Shown: positions 1 through 9,729 of the stretch, piece by piece
Layout: each line of letters starts with the position of its first letter
How positions within the stretch are numbered: the stretch's first letter is position 1
Assembly (NCBI RefSeq): GCF_029428675.1
Contig: NZ_JAJNEL010000001.1
Coordinates: forward strand, 1,922,001-1,986,000
Length of the DNA stretch: 64,000 nt
From: Streptomyces sp. JH14
GTDB lineage: Bacteria > Actinomycetota > Actinomycetes > Streptomycetales > Streptomycetaceae
Direction: 5' to 3'
Made by a program: the position numbers and the translations under genes
Notes under the pieces: model-generated
The model's database searches: none
The model's input: only the letters and a program-made list of their open reading frames with translations
What the model was told of the DNA's origin: nothing

Positions 1-2
1 GC

Positions 3-632
3 GTCGCCCTGACCGTGCTCGGCGCGGGCACCGCCCACGCGGCCGGCTACCGCTACTGGTCGTTCTGGGAGGGCCGGGGGACGGACTGGGCGTACGCCAC
101 CCAGGGCCCCTCGCTGATCCGGCCCGACGACGGCGCGGTGCAGGGCTTCCGCTTCTCGGTCAGCGAGGACTCCCAGGACTCGGCGAAGCCGCGCCGTGCC
201 CCCGGCTTCGGGGAGATCTGCGCGGACACCCCCGCCGAGGACGGCACCAAGCGGGTCGCGCTCGTCATCGACCCGGGCACCGCGACGGACGCCCCGGACG
301 GGGAGACACCGCCCGCGCTGCGCACCGCATGCGCCCGGGTCGCCGAGGACGCGAGCACCGCGGAGGCCCTCGCCTCGGTGGCCAAGCCGCTGCGCTACGA
401 CAGCAACGCACTGCTCTGCGCGATCTCCGGCTATCCGGCGTCGGGCTGCGGCGAGCAGATATCCGGCAGCGGGCACGCCGGCCGTGCGTCGCAGCCGCCT
501 GCGAGCCCGTCCGCCCCGGCCCACCGGGGAAGCAACGGCGGCGGTCCGTCCGCCGGGGTGCTCGCCGGGGTCGCCGCCGTCCTTCTTCTCGGCATCGCCG
601 CCGTCGTGCAGGCCCGCCGCCGCCGCGGATGA
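3..632 (+). CDS. SCO2322-like secreted, membrane-anchored protein (5' end outside window)
   Basis: The reading frame is open from base 3, so the true start lies upstream. The visible N-terminus is the end of a signal peptide (hydrophobic VALTVLGAGTAHAA). The exported part of about 130 residues starts with a YRYWSFW motif and has a few cysteines. A Pro/Ser/Ala-rich linker follows, then a single transmembrane helix (AGVLAGVAAVLLLGIAAVVQ) and an RRRR stop-transfer end. This architecture matches the streptomycete family named after SCO2322, whose gene sits directly before an ECF transporter, as here. Its stop overlaps the next start (ATGA at 629-632), so translation is coupled. I infer an extracytoplasmic accessory role for the transporter; the exact function is unknown. 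Confidence 0.8.
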   Translation, partial: VALTVLGAGTAHAAGYRYWSFWEGRGTDWAYATQGPSLIRPDDGAVQGFRFSVSEDSQDSAKPRRAPGFGEICADTPAEDGTKRVALVIDPGTATDAPDGETPPALRTACARVAEDASTAEALASVAKPLRYDSNALLCAISGYPASGCGEQISGSGHAGRASQPPASPSAPAHRGSNGGGPSAGVLAGVAAVLLLGIAAVVQARRRRG

Positions 633-1780
633 ACGCCTCCCCCCGCACGGCCCGGTCGGGCCGTGCCCTGCGCGCCCCCCTGGCGACCCGTAGCAACGCC
701 CTGCCCGCCGGGGCGTGGTGGCTGTGGGCGCTGGGGCTGGCCACCGCCGCGTCCCGGACCAGCAATCCGCTGCTGCTCGGGCTGCTGGTGGGGGTGGCCG
801 GTTATGTGGTGGCGGTCCGCAGGACGGATGCGCCATGGGCCCGTTCGTACGGGGCGTTCATCAGGATCGGGCTGTTCGTCGTCGGCGTGCGGCTGCTGTT
901 CTCCGTCTTCCTCGGCTCGCCGATCCCCGGTACGCACACGGTGTTCACCCTCCCCGAAGTCCCGCTGCCCGACTGGGCGCAGGGTGTCAGGATCGGCGGC
1001 CGGGTCACCGCCGAACAGATGCTGTTCGCGCTGTACGACGGGGCGAAGCTGGCCACCCTGCTCATCTGCATCGGCGCGGCGAACTCTCTGGCCAATCCGG
1101 CCCGGCTGCTCAAGTCGCTGCCGGGTGCGCTGTACGAGGCGGGGGTCGCCGTGGTCGTCGCCATGACGTTCGCGCCGAACATGGTCGCCGATGTGGTGCG
1201 GCTGCGCACCGCACGCAGACTGCGGGGCCGCCCGACCGGTGGCATCAAGGCCGTCCTGCAGATCGGACTGCCGGTGCTGGAGGGCGCGTTGGAACGCTCG
1301 GTGGCAGTGGCGGCGTCGATGGACGCGCGCGGATACGGGCGTACGGCCCAGGTCCCGCCCGCCGTCCGGCGCACCACGAACATCCTTACGCTCGGCGGGC
1401 TGCTGGGGGTCTGCGCCGGCACGTACGGCCTGCTGGCCACGCAGGGTGCGGTGTACGGACTGCCGCTGCTGCTCGCCGGGCTCGTCGCCGCGATGACCGG
1501 GCTGCGGCTGGGCGGTGCCCGCTCGGTCCGTACCCGCTACCGGCCCGACCGGTGGGGAGCGAGGGCGTGGCTGGTGGCGGGGTCGGGTGCGGTGGTCGCG
1601 GCAGCGATGATCTGGGCGGGCAGTGCCGATACGGCGGCGCTGCACCCCGGTGTCGTACCGCCGACGGCGCCGGTCTTCCCGCTGTGGCCCGCGGCGGCGG
1701 TACTGATCGGGCTGCTGCCCGCGGCGGTGGCGCCCGCGCCGTCCGTGGTGGCCGCCGCGGACTCGGAGGAGGACCAGTGA
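629..1780 (+). CDS. ecfT: ECF transporter T component (EcfT/CbiQ family permease)
   Basis: A 383-residue polytopic membrane protein. Hydrophobic segments begin around residues 28, 45 and 75, and others lie near the C-terminus. The family's coupling-helix signature is visible as ASMDARGYGR near residue 230, preceded by an arginine-rich stretch (RLRTARRLRGRP). EcfT couples ATP hydrolysis by the A subunits to the substrate-binding S subunit. The ATG overlaps the previous stop by 4 nt. The following gene starts inside this one's last codons, preceded by a GGAGGA ribosome site (about 1766-1772). Longer in-frame starts upstream would overlap the secreted-protein gene and are not supported. The substrate cannot be read from this gene. 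Confidence 0.9.
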   Translation: MNASPRTARSGRALRAPLATRSNALPAGAWWLWALGLATAASRTSNPLLLGLLVGVAGYVVAVRRTDAPWARSYGAFIRIGLFVVGVRLLFSVFLGSPIPGTHTVFTLPEVPLPDWAQGVRIGGRVTAEQMLFALYDGAKLATLLICIGAANSLANPARLLKSLPGALYEAGVAVVVAMTFAPNMVADVVRLRTARRLRGRPTGGIKAVLQIGLPVLEGALERSVAVAASMDARGYGRTAQVPPAVRRTTNILTLGGLLGVCAGTYGLLATQGAVYGLPLLLAGLVAAMTGLRLGGARSVRTRYRPDRWGARAWLVAGSGAVVAAAMIWAGSADTAALHPGVVPPTAPVFPLWPAAAVLIGLLPAAVAPAPSVVAAADSEEDQ

Positions 1781-3486
1781 TCCGGTTCGAGCAGGTCTCG
1801 GTGCAGTACGAGGGCGCGGCGCGGCCGACCCTGTCCGGAGTCGATCTGACCATCCCCGAGGGCGAGTTGGTGCTGCTCGTCGGCCCGTCGGGGGTCGGCA
1901 AGTCGACGCTGCTGGGCGCCGTCTCCGGTCTCGTACCGCACTTCACCGGCGGCACGCTGCGCGGCCGGGTGACGGTCGACGGCCGCGACACCCGTACCCA
2001 CAAACCACGCGAACTCGCCGATCTGGTCGGCACGGTGGGGCAGGACCCGCTCTCCCACTTCGTCACCGACACCGTCGAGGACGAGCTGGCGTACGGCATG
2101 GAGTCGCTGGGGCTCGCCCCGGACGTGATGCGGCGGCGCGTCGAGGAGACCCTCGATCTGCTGGGTCTCGCCGGGCTGCGCGACCGGCCGATCGCCACGC
2201 TCTCCGGCGGCCAGCAGCAACGGGTCGCGATCGGTTCGGTGCTGACCCCGCACCCCAAGGTCCTGGTCCTCGACGAGCCGACGTCCGCACTGGACCCGGC
2301 GGCGGCCGAGGAGGTCCTCGCGGTGCTCCAGCGGCTGGTGCACGACCTGGGCACGACGGTCCTGATGGCGGAGCACCGGCTGGAGCGCGTGGTCCAGTAC
2401 GCGGACCAGGTCGTCCTGCTGCCCTCCCCGGGCGCGGCGCCGGTGATGGGTGCGCCCACCGACGTCATGGCCGTGTCCCCGGTCCATCCGCCGGTGGTCG
2501 CCCTGGGGCGGCTGGAGGGCTGGGATCCGCTGCCGCTGTCGGTGCGCGACGCACGGCGCCGGGCGGCGGCTCTGCGGGAGCGGCTGGCCTCGGCCGGACC
2601 GCCGCCGTCCGCTCCGTCGGTGCCCGCCGCCCCGGCGCCGCTGCCCGCGGCCGCTCCCGTACGCCGTGGTCTGTTCGGGCGCCTGCGCACGCCCGCTCCC
2701 CGGTCCGCTCCCGACGCTGTGGCGGAAGCGACCACCCGGGTCGAGGGCCTGGGGGTGCGGCGCGGGCGCGTCGAGGCGCTGCGCCGGGTGACGCTCTGCG
2801 TCGCGCCCGGCGAGACCGTCGCCCTGATGGGCCGCAACGGCGCGGGCAAGTCCACCCTGCTCGCCGCCCTCGTCGGGATGATCGAGCCCACCACCGGCAC
2901 GGTCCGCGTCGGCGGCCTGGCCCCGCACCGTACGCATCCGCGCGACATGGTGCGCCGGGTCGGGCTCGTACCGCAGGAACCGCGCGATCTGCTGTACGCG
3001 GACACGGTCGCCGCCGAGTGCGCGGCGGCCGACGCCGATGCGGGCGCGGCGCCGGGCAGCTGCCGGGCCCTGGTCTCCGAGCTGCTGCCGGACGTACCGG
3101 ACGCCACCCACCCGCGCGATCTCTCCGAGGGGCAGCGGCTCGCCCTGGCCCTGGCGATCGTGCTGACCGCGCGGCCCCCGCTCCTGCTCCTCGACGAGCC
3201 GACCCGCGGTCTGGACTATGCGGCGAAGGCCCGGCTGGTCGGTGTGCTGCGCGCCCTGGCGGCCGGGGGCCATGCGATCGTCCTGGCCACGCACGACGTG
3301 GAGCTCGCCGCCGAGCTGGCCCACCGGGTGGTGATCCTCGCCGACGGGGAGATCGTCGCCGACGGGCCGACCGGGCAGGTGGTGGTCTCGTCGCCGGCGT
3401 TCTCGCCGCAGACCGCGAAGATCCTCGCGCCGCAGGAGTGGCTGACCGTGGCGCAGGTGCGCGGCGCGCTGGAGGCCGCCGTATGA
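1777..3486 (+). CDS. ecfA: ECF transporter ATPase, two fused A domains (EcfA-EcfA)
   Basis: A 569-residue protein with two complete ABC ATPase domains in one chain. The first has Walker A GPSGVGKST near residue 39, signature LSGGQQQR near 141 and Walker B VLVLDEPTSALD near 163. The second has Walker A GRNGAGKST near 352, a divergent signature LSEGQRLALA near 448 and Walker B LLLLDEPTRGLD near 470. A Pro/Ala-rich linker (about residues 270-310) joins them. The GTG start overlaps the ecfT stop and has a GGAGGA site upstream. Energises import together with the T and S components on either side. The second signature has Glu where the usual second Gly of LSGGQ stands, as is common in one half of asymmetric ABC pairs. 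Confidence 0.92.
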   Translation: MIRFEQVSVQYEGAARPTLSGVDLTIPEGELVLLVGPSGVGKSTLLGAVSGLVPHFTGGTLRGRVTVDGRDTRTHKPRELADLVGTVGQDPLSHFVTDTVEDELAYGMESLGLAPDVMRRRVEETLDLLGLAGLRDRPIATLSGGQQQRVAIGSVLTPHPKVLVLDEPTSALDPAAAEEVLAVLQRLVHDLGTTVLMAEHRLERVVQYADQVVLLPSPGAAPVMGAPTDVMAVSPVHPPVVALGRLEGWDPLPLSVRDARRRAAALRERLASAGPPPSAPSVPAAPAPLPAAAPVRRGLFGRLRTPAPRSAPDAVAEATTRVEGLGVRRGRVEALRRVTLCVAPGETVALMGRNGAGKSTLLAALVGMIEPTTGTVRVGGLAPHRTHPRDMVRRVGLVPQEPRDLLYADTVAAECAAADADAGAAPGSCRALVSELLPDVPDATHPRDLSEGQRLALALAIVLTARPPLLLLDEPTRGLDYAAKARLVGVLRALAAGGHAIVLATHDVELAAELAHRVVILADGEIVADGPTGQVVVSSPAFSPQTAKILAPQEWLTVAQVRGALEAAV

Positions 3487-4322
3487 GCGGCCGCCGGAGC
3501 CGTCCCGTGCGGCTGGGCCCCCGGGCGATCGCCGCGCTCCTCGTCGTCGGCGCGATCGGTGTCGTCGCCATCGGCTGGCCGCTGCTCGCCGGCCCGGACT
3601 CCGGTCTCACCCAGTCCCAGGGCGCCCCCTGGCTGTTCGCCGCGCTGCTTCCGCTCCTGGTCGGTGTGGTCGTCGCCACGATCGCGGACTCCGGCATGGA
3701 CGCGAAGGCCGTGGCGATGCTGGGGGTCCTCGCCGCGGTCGGCGCGGCGCTGCGCCCGCTGGGTGCGGGCACCGCAGGGCTGGAGCCGATGTTCTTCCTG
3801 ATGGTGCTGAGCGGCCGGGTGCTCGGTCCCGGCTTCGGCTTCGTGCTCGGCTCGGTGACGATGTTCGCGTCGGCCCTGCTCACCGGCGGGGTGGGCCCGT
3901 GGATGCCGTTCCAGATGCTGTCGATGGGCTGGTTCACGATGGGCGCCGGGCTGCTGCCGGGCCCGGACCGGCTTCGCGGGCGGGCCGAGCTGCTGATGCT
4001 CGGTGCGTACGGGGGCGTCGCGGCGTTCGCGTACGGCACGGTGATGAACCTGGCCGGCTGGACGATCGTGCCGGGACCCAGCTCGGGCGTCTCGTTCCAT
4101 CCCGGTGACCCGCTGTCCGAGAACCTGGTCCGTTTCCTCGCCTACTGCCTGGCCACATCGCTGGGCTGGGACCTGGGCCGGGCGGTGCTCACGACGGTCC
4201 TGACCCTGGCCATCGGCCCGACCCTGCTGAAAGCGCTGCGCCGGGCCACGCGCCGCGCATCCTTCGAGGCCCAGGTCACATTCGAGGGTCCCGAGGGCGT
4301 GAAGGGTCCCACAGGACCTTAG
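3483..4322 (+). CDS. ECF transporter S component (substrate-binding membrane subunit)
   Basis: A 279-residue hydrophobic protein with about six membrane segments. The first is AIAALLVVGAIGVVAIGWPL near residue 15. The central part has the glycine- and aromatic-rich character of S components (for example GVGPWMPFQMLSMGWFTMGAGLLPG near residue 140). The ATG overlaps the ATPase stop by 4 nt, so all four genes form one coupled operon with dedicated A, A, T and S functions (group I ECF system). The ligand is not evident; S components cannot be assigned from sequence alone by eye. A short GGTCC/GGACC hairpin overlaps the stop and may help termination. The 283 bp that follow hold no gene. Confidence 0.85.
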   Translation: MSGRRSRPVRLGPRAIAALLVVGAIGVVAIGWPLLAGPDSGLTQSQGAPWLFAALLPLLVGVVVATIADSGMDAKAVAMLGVLAAVGAALRPLGAGTAGLEPMFFLMVLSGRVLGPGFGFVLGSVTMFASALLTGGVGPWMPFQMLSMGWFTMGAGLLPGPDRLRGRAELLMLGAYGGVAAFAYGTVMNLAGWTIVPGPSSGVSFHPGDPLSENLVRFLAYCLATSLGWDLGRAVLTTVLTLAIGPTLLKALRRATRRASFEAQVTFEGPEGVKGPTGP

Positions 4323-4605
4323 TCCTCCACCAACGGGGATAGTAGATGTTTTCCCCGCACCTGGAGCCCACTTCACCCCCTCCGACCTGCTATGGAGTCT
4401 TTTATGCGGGTTCGGGACTTTTGACCCTGAATGCTAGGCGAGGCCGTTTTGGGGGTCATTGCCTTGGTTGAACCCCACGGCTAACACTGGTCACGTCGCC
4501 GAGCACCGCAGCGTTCTCCGGAACGTCTCGTGGACAACGAGCACTGGTCCCCGCACCTTTGGGACCGGTCCGCGACTCCCCTGTACCCGACAGTGAGGCT
4601 CATCT

Positions 4606-5022
4606 GTGTCGTTCGCCCGCACCTTCCTCGCCCAGCCCCGCACCCCCCGCCGCAAGACCGCCGTCGCCGGCGCCGCCGTGCTCCTCGGCGCCACCGGCCT
4701 GGCCCTCGGCGTGTCCCCGGCCATGGCTGCGCCCTCCAGTGCTCAGGGCATGGCGAAGTCGATGATCGGCAACGAGGCGCAGTTCCAGTGCTTCAGCAAC
4801 ATCGTGTCGCACGAGAGCGGCTGGAACCACACCGCGACCAACGCGTCCTCGGGCGCCTACGGCCTGGTCCAGGCGCTGCCCGGCTCGAAGATGGCCTCGG
4901 CCGGCGCCGACTGGAAGACCAACCCCAAGACCCAGATCAAGTGGGGCCTGGACTACATGAACTCCCGCTACGGCAGCCCGTGTGCCGCCTGGTCGTTCTG
5001 GCAGGCCAACCACTGGTACTAA
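4606..5022 (+). CDS. Small secreted transglycosylase, SLT domain
   Basis: 138 residues. An N-terminal Arg/Lys region and hydrophobic core end in AMA-A (cleavage near residue 42), indicating export. The mature part is one compact lytic transglycosylase-like domain with IVSHESGWN, in which Glu70 is the expected catalytic acid, then SSGAYGLVQALPG and a C-terminal W-rich FWQANHWY. Likely cleaves or binds peptidoglycan outside the cell, like Rpf/SLT proteins of actinomycetes. Start: GTG 4606 with GAGG about 7 nt upstream. The 283-bp leader contains TTGCCT and TAACAC separated by about 17 nt (around 4460-4490), a possible promoter. I see no recognisable c-di-AMP riboswitch in it, although such elements precede related genes. 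Its terminator is interrupted by an IS. Confidence 0.88.
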   Translation: MSFARTFLAQPRTPRRKTAVAGAAVLLGATGLALGVSPAMAAPSSAQGMAKSMIGNEAQFQCFSNIVSHESGWNHTATNASSGAYGLVQALPGSKMASAGADWKTNPKTQIKWGLDYMNSRYGSPCAAWSFWQANHWY

Positions 5023-5044
5023 GCCGGCAGCAGAGCGGCTTCGC

Positions 5045-5066
5045 GCGAAGGCCCCGACCGGGTTCC
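5045..5066 (+). terminator. Left half of the SLT-gene terminator, split by the IS
   Basis: The 17-nt arm GCGAAGGCCCCGACCGG (5045-5061) is perfectly complementary to CCGGTCGGGGCCTTCGC at 6844-6860. With the IS and one target copy removed they form a 17-bp stem with a GTT loop, lying between convergent genes (SLT and thiolase). Confidence 0.85.
5060..5066. repeat. Target-site duplication, left copy
   Basis: GGGTTCC here is repeated at 6839-6845 just outside the other IS end. Because the IS ends in GG/CC, the duplication could also be read as 9 or 11 bp (CGGGTTCCG or CCGGGTTCCGG). Confidence 0.75.
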
Positions 5067-5086
5067 GGACGCTGTTGGTAAATCCG
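5067..5086. repeat. IS terminal inverted repeat, left
   Basis: Twenty bases identical to the reverse complement of 6819-6838. Confidence 0.9.
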
Positions 5087-5096
5087 GGGGCTGCGT

Positions 5097-5141
5097 GACG
5101 ACGGCCTGCACGATCCCGTTGGGGTTGTGCAGGCCGTCGTC
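5097..5141 (+). promoter_or_regulatory. Leader hairpin of the IS
   Basis: A perfect 15-bp inverted repeat (5097-5111 and 5127-5141) with a 15-nt loop ends 18 nt before the transposase start. Such structures inside IS ends often block expression from transcripts entering from outside; that role here is inference. Confidence 0.6.
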
Positions 5142-5159
5142 GTGTTCAGGGGTGGGTTC

Positions 5160-6806
5160 GTGTCGTTGCGTGGGTCGGAGTTGGCGGAGATCCCGGAGGA
5201 CACCGCGCGGGTGGCGCAAGCGGTGTTTCCCAAGGGGTGCCTGGCGATGCGGATGCGGGACGTGCTCGGGCCGGTCTTCGAGGATGCCCAGTTCGAGGAG
5301 CTGTTTCCGGCGCGGGGGCGGCCGGCGGTATCGCCGGCGCGACTGGCGCTGGTGTCGGTGTTGCAGTTCGCGGAGGGTCTGACCGACCGGCAGGCCGCAC
5401 ACGCGGTCCGCTCGCGTCTGGACTGGAAGTACGCCCTCTCACTGGAGCTGACCGATACCGGCTTCGACTTCTCCGTGCTCAGTGAGTTCCGGGCCCGGCT
5501 GGCCGACGACGATGCGGGCCGGTCGGTGTTCGACGCGGTGCTGACGGCGACCAGGGAGGCCGGGCTGGTCAAGGCGGGCAAGCGGCAGCGCACGGATGCC
5601 ACCCACGTGCTGGCGGCGACCAGGGATTTGAACCGGCTGGAGTTCGTGGTCGAGACACTGCGCACGGCGCTGAACCAGATCGCCGAGACGGCCGGGGAGT
5701 GGCTGGTGGCACTGGCGGCACCGGAGTGGTTCGACCGCTACTCGGCCCGGCCGGAGGACAGCCGTTTCCCCTCCCGGTGGGCGGCCCGCGTCGAGCACGG
5801 CGACCAGTGCGGGGCAGATGGCATGATCCTGCTTCAAGCACTCTGGTCGGCTTCGGCGCCGCCCGGACTGCGGGTGTTGCCCGCGGCGGAGTTCCTGCGC
5901 AAGACCTGGGTCCAGCAGTTCCAGCACGTTGATGGTGCCGTGCGCTGGCGTGAGCCGAAGAACCTCCCGCCCGGCCTGATCCGTTTACGCACCCCGCACG
6001 AGCCCGATGCCAGGACCGGAGCGAAACGGGATCTGGGCTGGTCCGGCTACAAGGTCCACCTCAGCGAGACCTGCGAGCCCGACGCCCCGCACCTGATCAC
6101 TCACATCCACACCACCCCGGCACCGGTCAATGACGACGCCGTCCTGGAGGACATCCACACTGCCCTGGCCGAACGCGACCTGCTGCCGGACGAACACCTG
6201 GTGGACGCCGGATACGTCGATGCCGAGCAGATCCACCACGCCCGCCGCGACCACGGCATCGGCCTCGTCGGACCGGTCGGGAAGATCACCAACCGGGAAC
6301 AGGTGAGCGGCAACTTCTTCGACAACACCCGCTTCACCATCGACTGGGACGAGCACACCGCCACCTGCCCCGGCGGCAGGACCAGCGTCGAGTGGCGTGC
6401 TGCCCAAAGTCATCGCGGCACCCCGGTGACCCGGATCCGCTTTGCCGTCCGCGACTGCGGACCGTGCGAACTGCGGGCCTCGTGCACCAGCGCCAAGACC
6501 GGACGCAACCTCACCCTGCGGCCCCGCACTGAACACGACATCCTCCAGCAAACCCGCATCGAGCAGGACACCGACCACTGGCGCCGCCGCTACGGACACC
6601 GCGCTGGCGTCGAGGGCACCATCTCCCAAGGCGTCCAGGCCTTCGGCATGCGCAGATCCCGCTACCGCGGCCTCGCGAAAACCCGGCTCCAGCACCACCT
6701 CACCGGCGCCGCCATCAACCTCGCCCGCCTCGACGCCTGGCTCACCGGCAGACCCCTCGCCCGCACCCGCGTCTCACCCTTCGCAGCACTCCGCCCCACT
6801 GGATGA
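5160..6806 (+). CDS. IS1182-family transposase (DDE)
   Basis: 548 residues from the GTG at 5160, chosen because AGGGGTGGG lies just upstream and the longer frame would start inside the leader hairpin. The N-terminal DUF772-like part has SPARLALVSVLQFAEGLTDRQAA. The RNase H-like catalytic part shows TDATHV (Asp146), LVDAGYVD (Asp349) and GVEGTISQG (Glu485), spaced as expected for a DDE enzyme. A cysteine-bearing insertion (TCPGG, CGPCELRASC) precedes the last acidic residue, typical of the family. The frame is intact and full length, so the element may be active. Codon use matches the host. Confidence 0.92.
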   Translation: MSLRGSELAEIPEDTARVAQAVFPKGCLAMRMRDVLGPVFEDAQFEELFPARGRPAVSPARLALVSVLQFAEGLTDRQAAHAVRSRLDWKYALSLELTDTGFDFSVLSEFRARLADDDAGRSVFDAVLTATREAGLVKAGKRQRTDATHVLAATRDLNRLEFVVETLRTALNQIAETAGEWLVALAAPEWFDRYSARPEDSRFPSRWAARVEHGDQCGADGMILLQALWSASAPPGLRVLPAAEFLRKTWVQQFQHVDGAVRWREPKNLPPGLIRLRTPHEPDARTGAKRDLGWSGYKVHLSETCEPDAPHLITHIHTTPAPVNDDAVLEDIHTALAERDLLPDEHLVDAGYVDAEQIHHARRDHGIGLVGPVGKITNREQVSGNFFDNTRFTIDWDEHTATCPGGRTSVEWRAAQSHRGTPVTRIRFAVRDCGPCELRASCTSAKTGRNLTLRPRTEHDILQQTRIEQDTDHWRRRYGHRAGVEGTISQGVQAFGMRRSRYRGLAKTRLQHHLTGAAINLARLDAWLTGRPLARTRVSPFAALRPTG

Positions 6807-6818
6807 GATCCAGCGGGG

Positions 6819-6838
6819 CGGATTTACCAACAGCGTCC
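6819..6838. repeat. IS terminal inverted repeat, right
   Basis: Reverse complement identical over 20 bases to 5067-5086. It is followed by the second copy of the target duplication (6839-6845). Confidence 0.9.
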
Positions 6839-6843
6839 GGGTT

Positions 6844-6860
6844 CCGGTCGGGGCCTTCGC
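6844..6860 (+). terminator. Right half of the split SLT/thiolase terminator
   Basis: CCGGTCGGGGCCTTCGC pairs perfectly with 5045-5061. Before the IS arrived this palindrome would have ended both the SLT gene (+) and the thiolase gene (-), whose stop is at 6890. Confidence 0.85.
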
Positions 6861-6889
6861 CCTGCCCGGAACCCGGCCGAGGTGCCGCC

Positions 6890-8305
<1,416 letters not shown>

Positions 8306-8349
8306 TCAGACATGGCTTCGGCGGCCCTCGGTTAGACCTGGAGTTGCCG

Positions 8350-9618
8350 ATGCCCTGCCCTCATCTGCCCGAAGGGTTCGACTTCACCGACCCCGACCTG
8401 CTCCAATCCCGCGTCCCCCACCCGGAGTTCGCCCGGATGCGGGAAACCGCCCCGGTCTGGTGGTGCACCCAGCCGGCCGGTATCTCCGGATTCGACGACG
8501 AGGGCTACTGGGTGGTCACCCGGCACGCGGACGTCAGGTACGTCTCCACACACCCCGAACTGTTCTCGTCCCACACCAACACGGCCGTCATCCGCTTCAA
8601 CGAGTCGATCAGCCGCGACCAGATCGACGTCCAGAAGCTGATCATGCTCAACATGGACCCGCCCGAGCACACCCGGGTCCGCCAGATCGTCCAGCGCGGC
8701 TTCACACCCCGCGCCGTCCGGTCACTGGAGGAGGCGCTGCGCAGCCGCGCCCGCTCGATCGTCGAGACGGCGCTCGCCTCCGCCGGCGACGACGGATCCT
8801 TCGACTTCGTCACCAACATCGCCGTCGAACTGCCGCTCCAGGCCATCGCCGAGCTCATCGGCGTCCCGCAGGAGGACCGCTCCAAGATCTTCGACTGGTC
8901 CAACAAGATGGCCGCGTACGACGATCCCGAGTACGCGATCACCGAGGATGTCGGCACCGAGGCGGCGATGGAAATCGTCTCGTACGCGATGAACCTGGCG
9001 GCGGCGCGCAAGGAGTGCCCGGCCAAGGACATCGTCTCCCAGCTGGTCGCCGCGGAGGGCGAAGGCAACCTCTCCTCCGACGAGTTCGGCTTCTTCGTGA
9101 TCCTCCTCGCCGTCGCCGGCAACGAGACCACCCGTAACGCCATCAGCCACGGCATGCACGCCTTCCTCACCCACCCCGACGAATGGGAGCTGTACAAGCG
9201 CGAGCGCCCGGAGACGACCGCCGAGGAGATCGTGCGCTGGTCCACCCCCGTGGTCTCCTTCCAGCGGACCGCCATCCAGGACGTCGAGCTGGGCGGGCAG
9301 CGGATCCGCAAGGGGGACCGGGTCGGGCTGTTCTACTCCTCCGCGAACAACGACCCCGAGGTCTTCGAGAACCCGGAGGCCTTCACCATCTCGCGCGACC
9401 CCAATCCCCATCTCGGCTTCGGTGGCGGCGGGCCGCACTTCTGCCTCGGCAAGTCCCTCGCGGTCATGGAGATCAACCTCATCTTCGACGCGATCGCCGA
9501 CGTGCTGCCCGATCTGCGGCTGGTCGGCGACCCGCGGCGGCTGCGCTCCGCCTGGCTTAACGGGATCAAACAACTCCAGGTCAGCACGGCCGGGAAGGCT
9601 CGTACAGCCGACGGCTGA
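8350..9618 (+). CDS. Cytochrome P450, CYP125-like steroid C26/27 hydroxylase
   Basis: 422 residues from the ATG at 8350 (GGAG 6 nt upstream); a TTG two codons earlier is possible. P450 marks in order: I-helix oxygen-activation motif AGNETTRN near residue 257, ExxR in EEIVRW near 295, and heme loop GFGGGGPHFCLGKSLA with axial Cys365. The triple glycine and HFCLG in the heme loop, the MLNMDPPEHTRVR block and the pairing with a FadA5-like thiolase point to the CYP125/CYP124/CYP142 group, which oxidises the terminal methyl of sterol side chains. Redox partners are not encoded nearby. Assignment to CYP125 itself rests on context and motif resemblance. Confidence 0.85.
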   Translation: MPCPHLPEGFDFTDPDLLQSRVPHPEFARMRETAPVWWCTQPAGISGFDDEGYWVVTRHADVRYVSTHPELFSSHTNTAVIRFNESISRDQIDVQKLIMLNMDPPEHTRVRQIVQRGFTPRAVRSLEEALRSRARSIVETALASAGDDGSFDFVTNIAVELPLQAIAELIGVPQEDRSKIFDWSNKMAAYDDPEYAITEDVGTEAAMEIVSYAMNLAAARKECPAKDIVSQLVAAEGEGNLSSDEFGFFVILLAVAGNETTRNAISHGMHAFLTHPDEWELYKRERPETTAEEIVRWSTPVVSFQRTAIQDVELGGQRIRKGDRVGLFYSSANNDPEVFENPEAFTISRDPNPHLGFGGGGPHFCLGKSLAVMEINLIFDAIADVLPDLRLVGDPRRLRSAWLNGIKQLQVSTAGKARTADG

Positions 9619-9729
9619 CCGCCCGCGGATCCATGGGCGGCGGGGGACGTCCCTCCCATGCCCCGGCCCCCGCCGCCCGTCCGCGCACCCGGCACCCCGA
9701 CCGCCGAGGCACGCCGCCGTACCGGGATC

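Larger units (their letters stand above)
5067..6838 (+). mobile_element. Insertion sequence, IS1182 type
   Basis: A 1772-bp element bounded by perfect 20-bp terminal inverted repeats (5067-5086 and 6819-6838, GGACGCTGTTGGTAAATCCG) and flanked by a direct repeat of at least 7 bp. It carries one intact transposase gene. A 15-bp leader hairpin stands before the gene and another hairpin overlaps its stop (CCCC-A-CTGGAT / ATCCAG-C-GGGG, 6795-6818). Perfect ends, an intact transposase and a clean target duplication suggest a recent insertion. Confidence 0.9.

Noticed and set aside
715..1776. ECF ATPase starting as far upstream as 715
   Set aside because: This part of the frame is the Arg/Gly-rich shadow of ecfT; the ABC domain and ribosome site place the start at 1777.
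4323..4605. c-di-AMP (ydaO-type) riboswitch before the SLT gene
   Set aside because: Such riboswitches precede related genes, but I cannot find the conserved sequence blocks or their pairing here.
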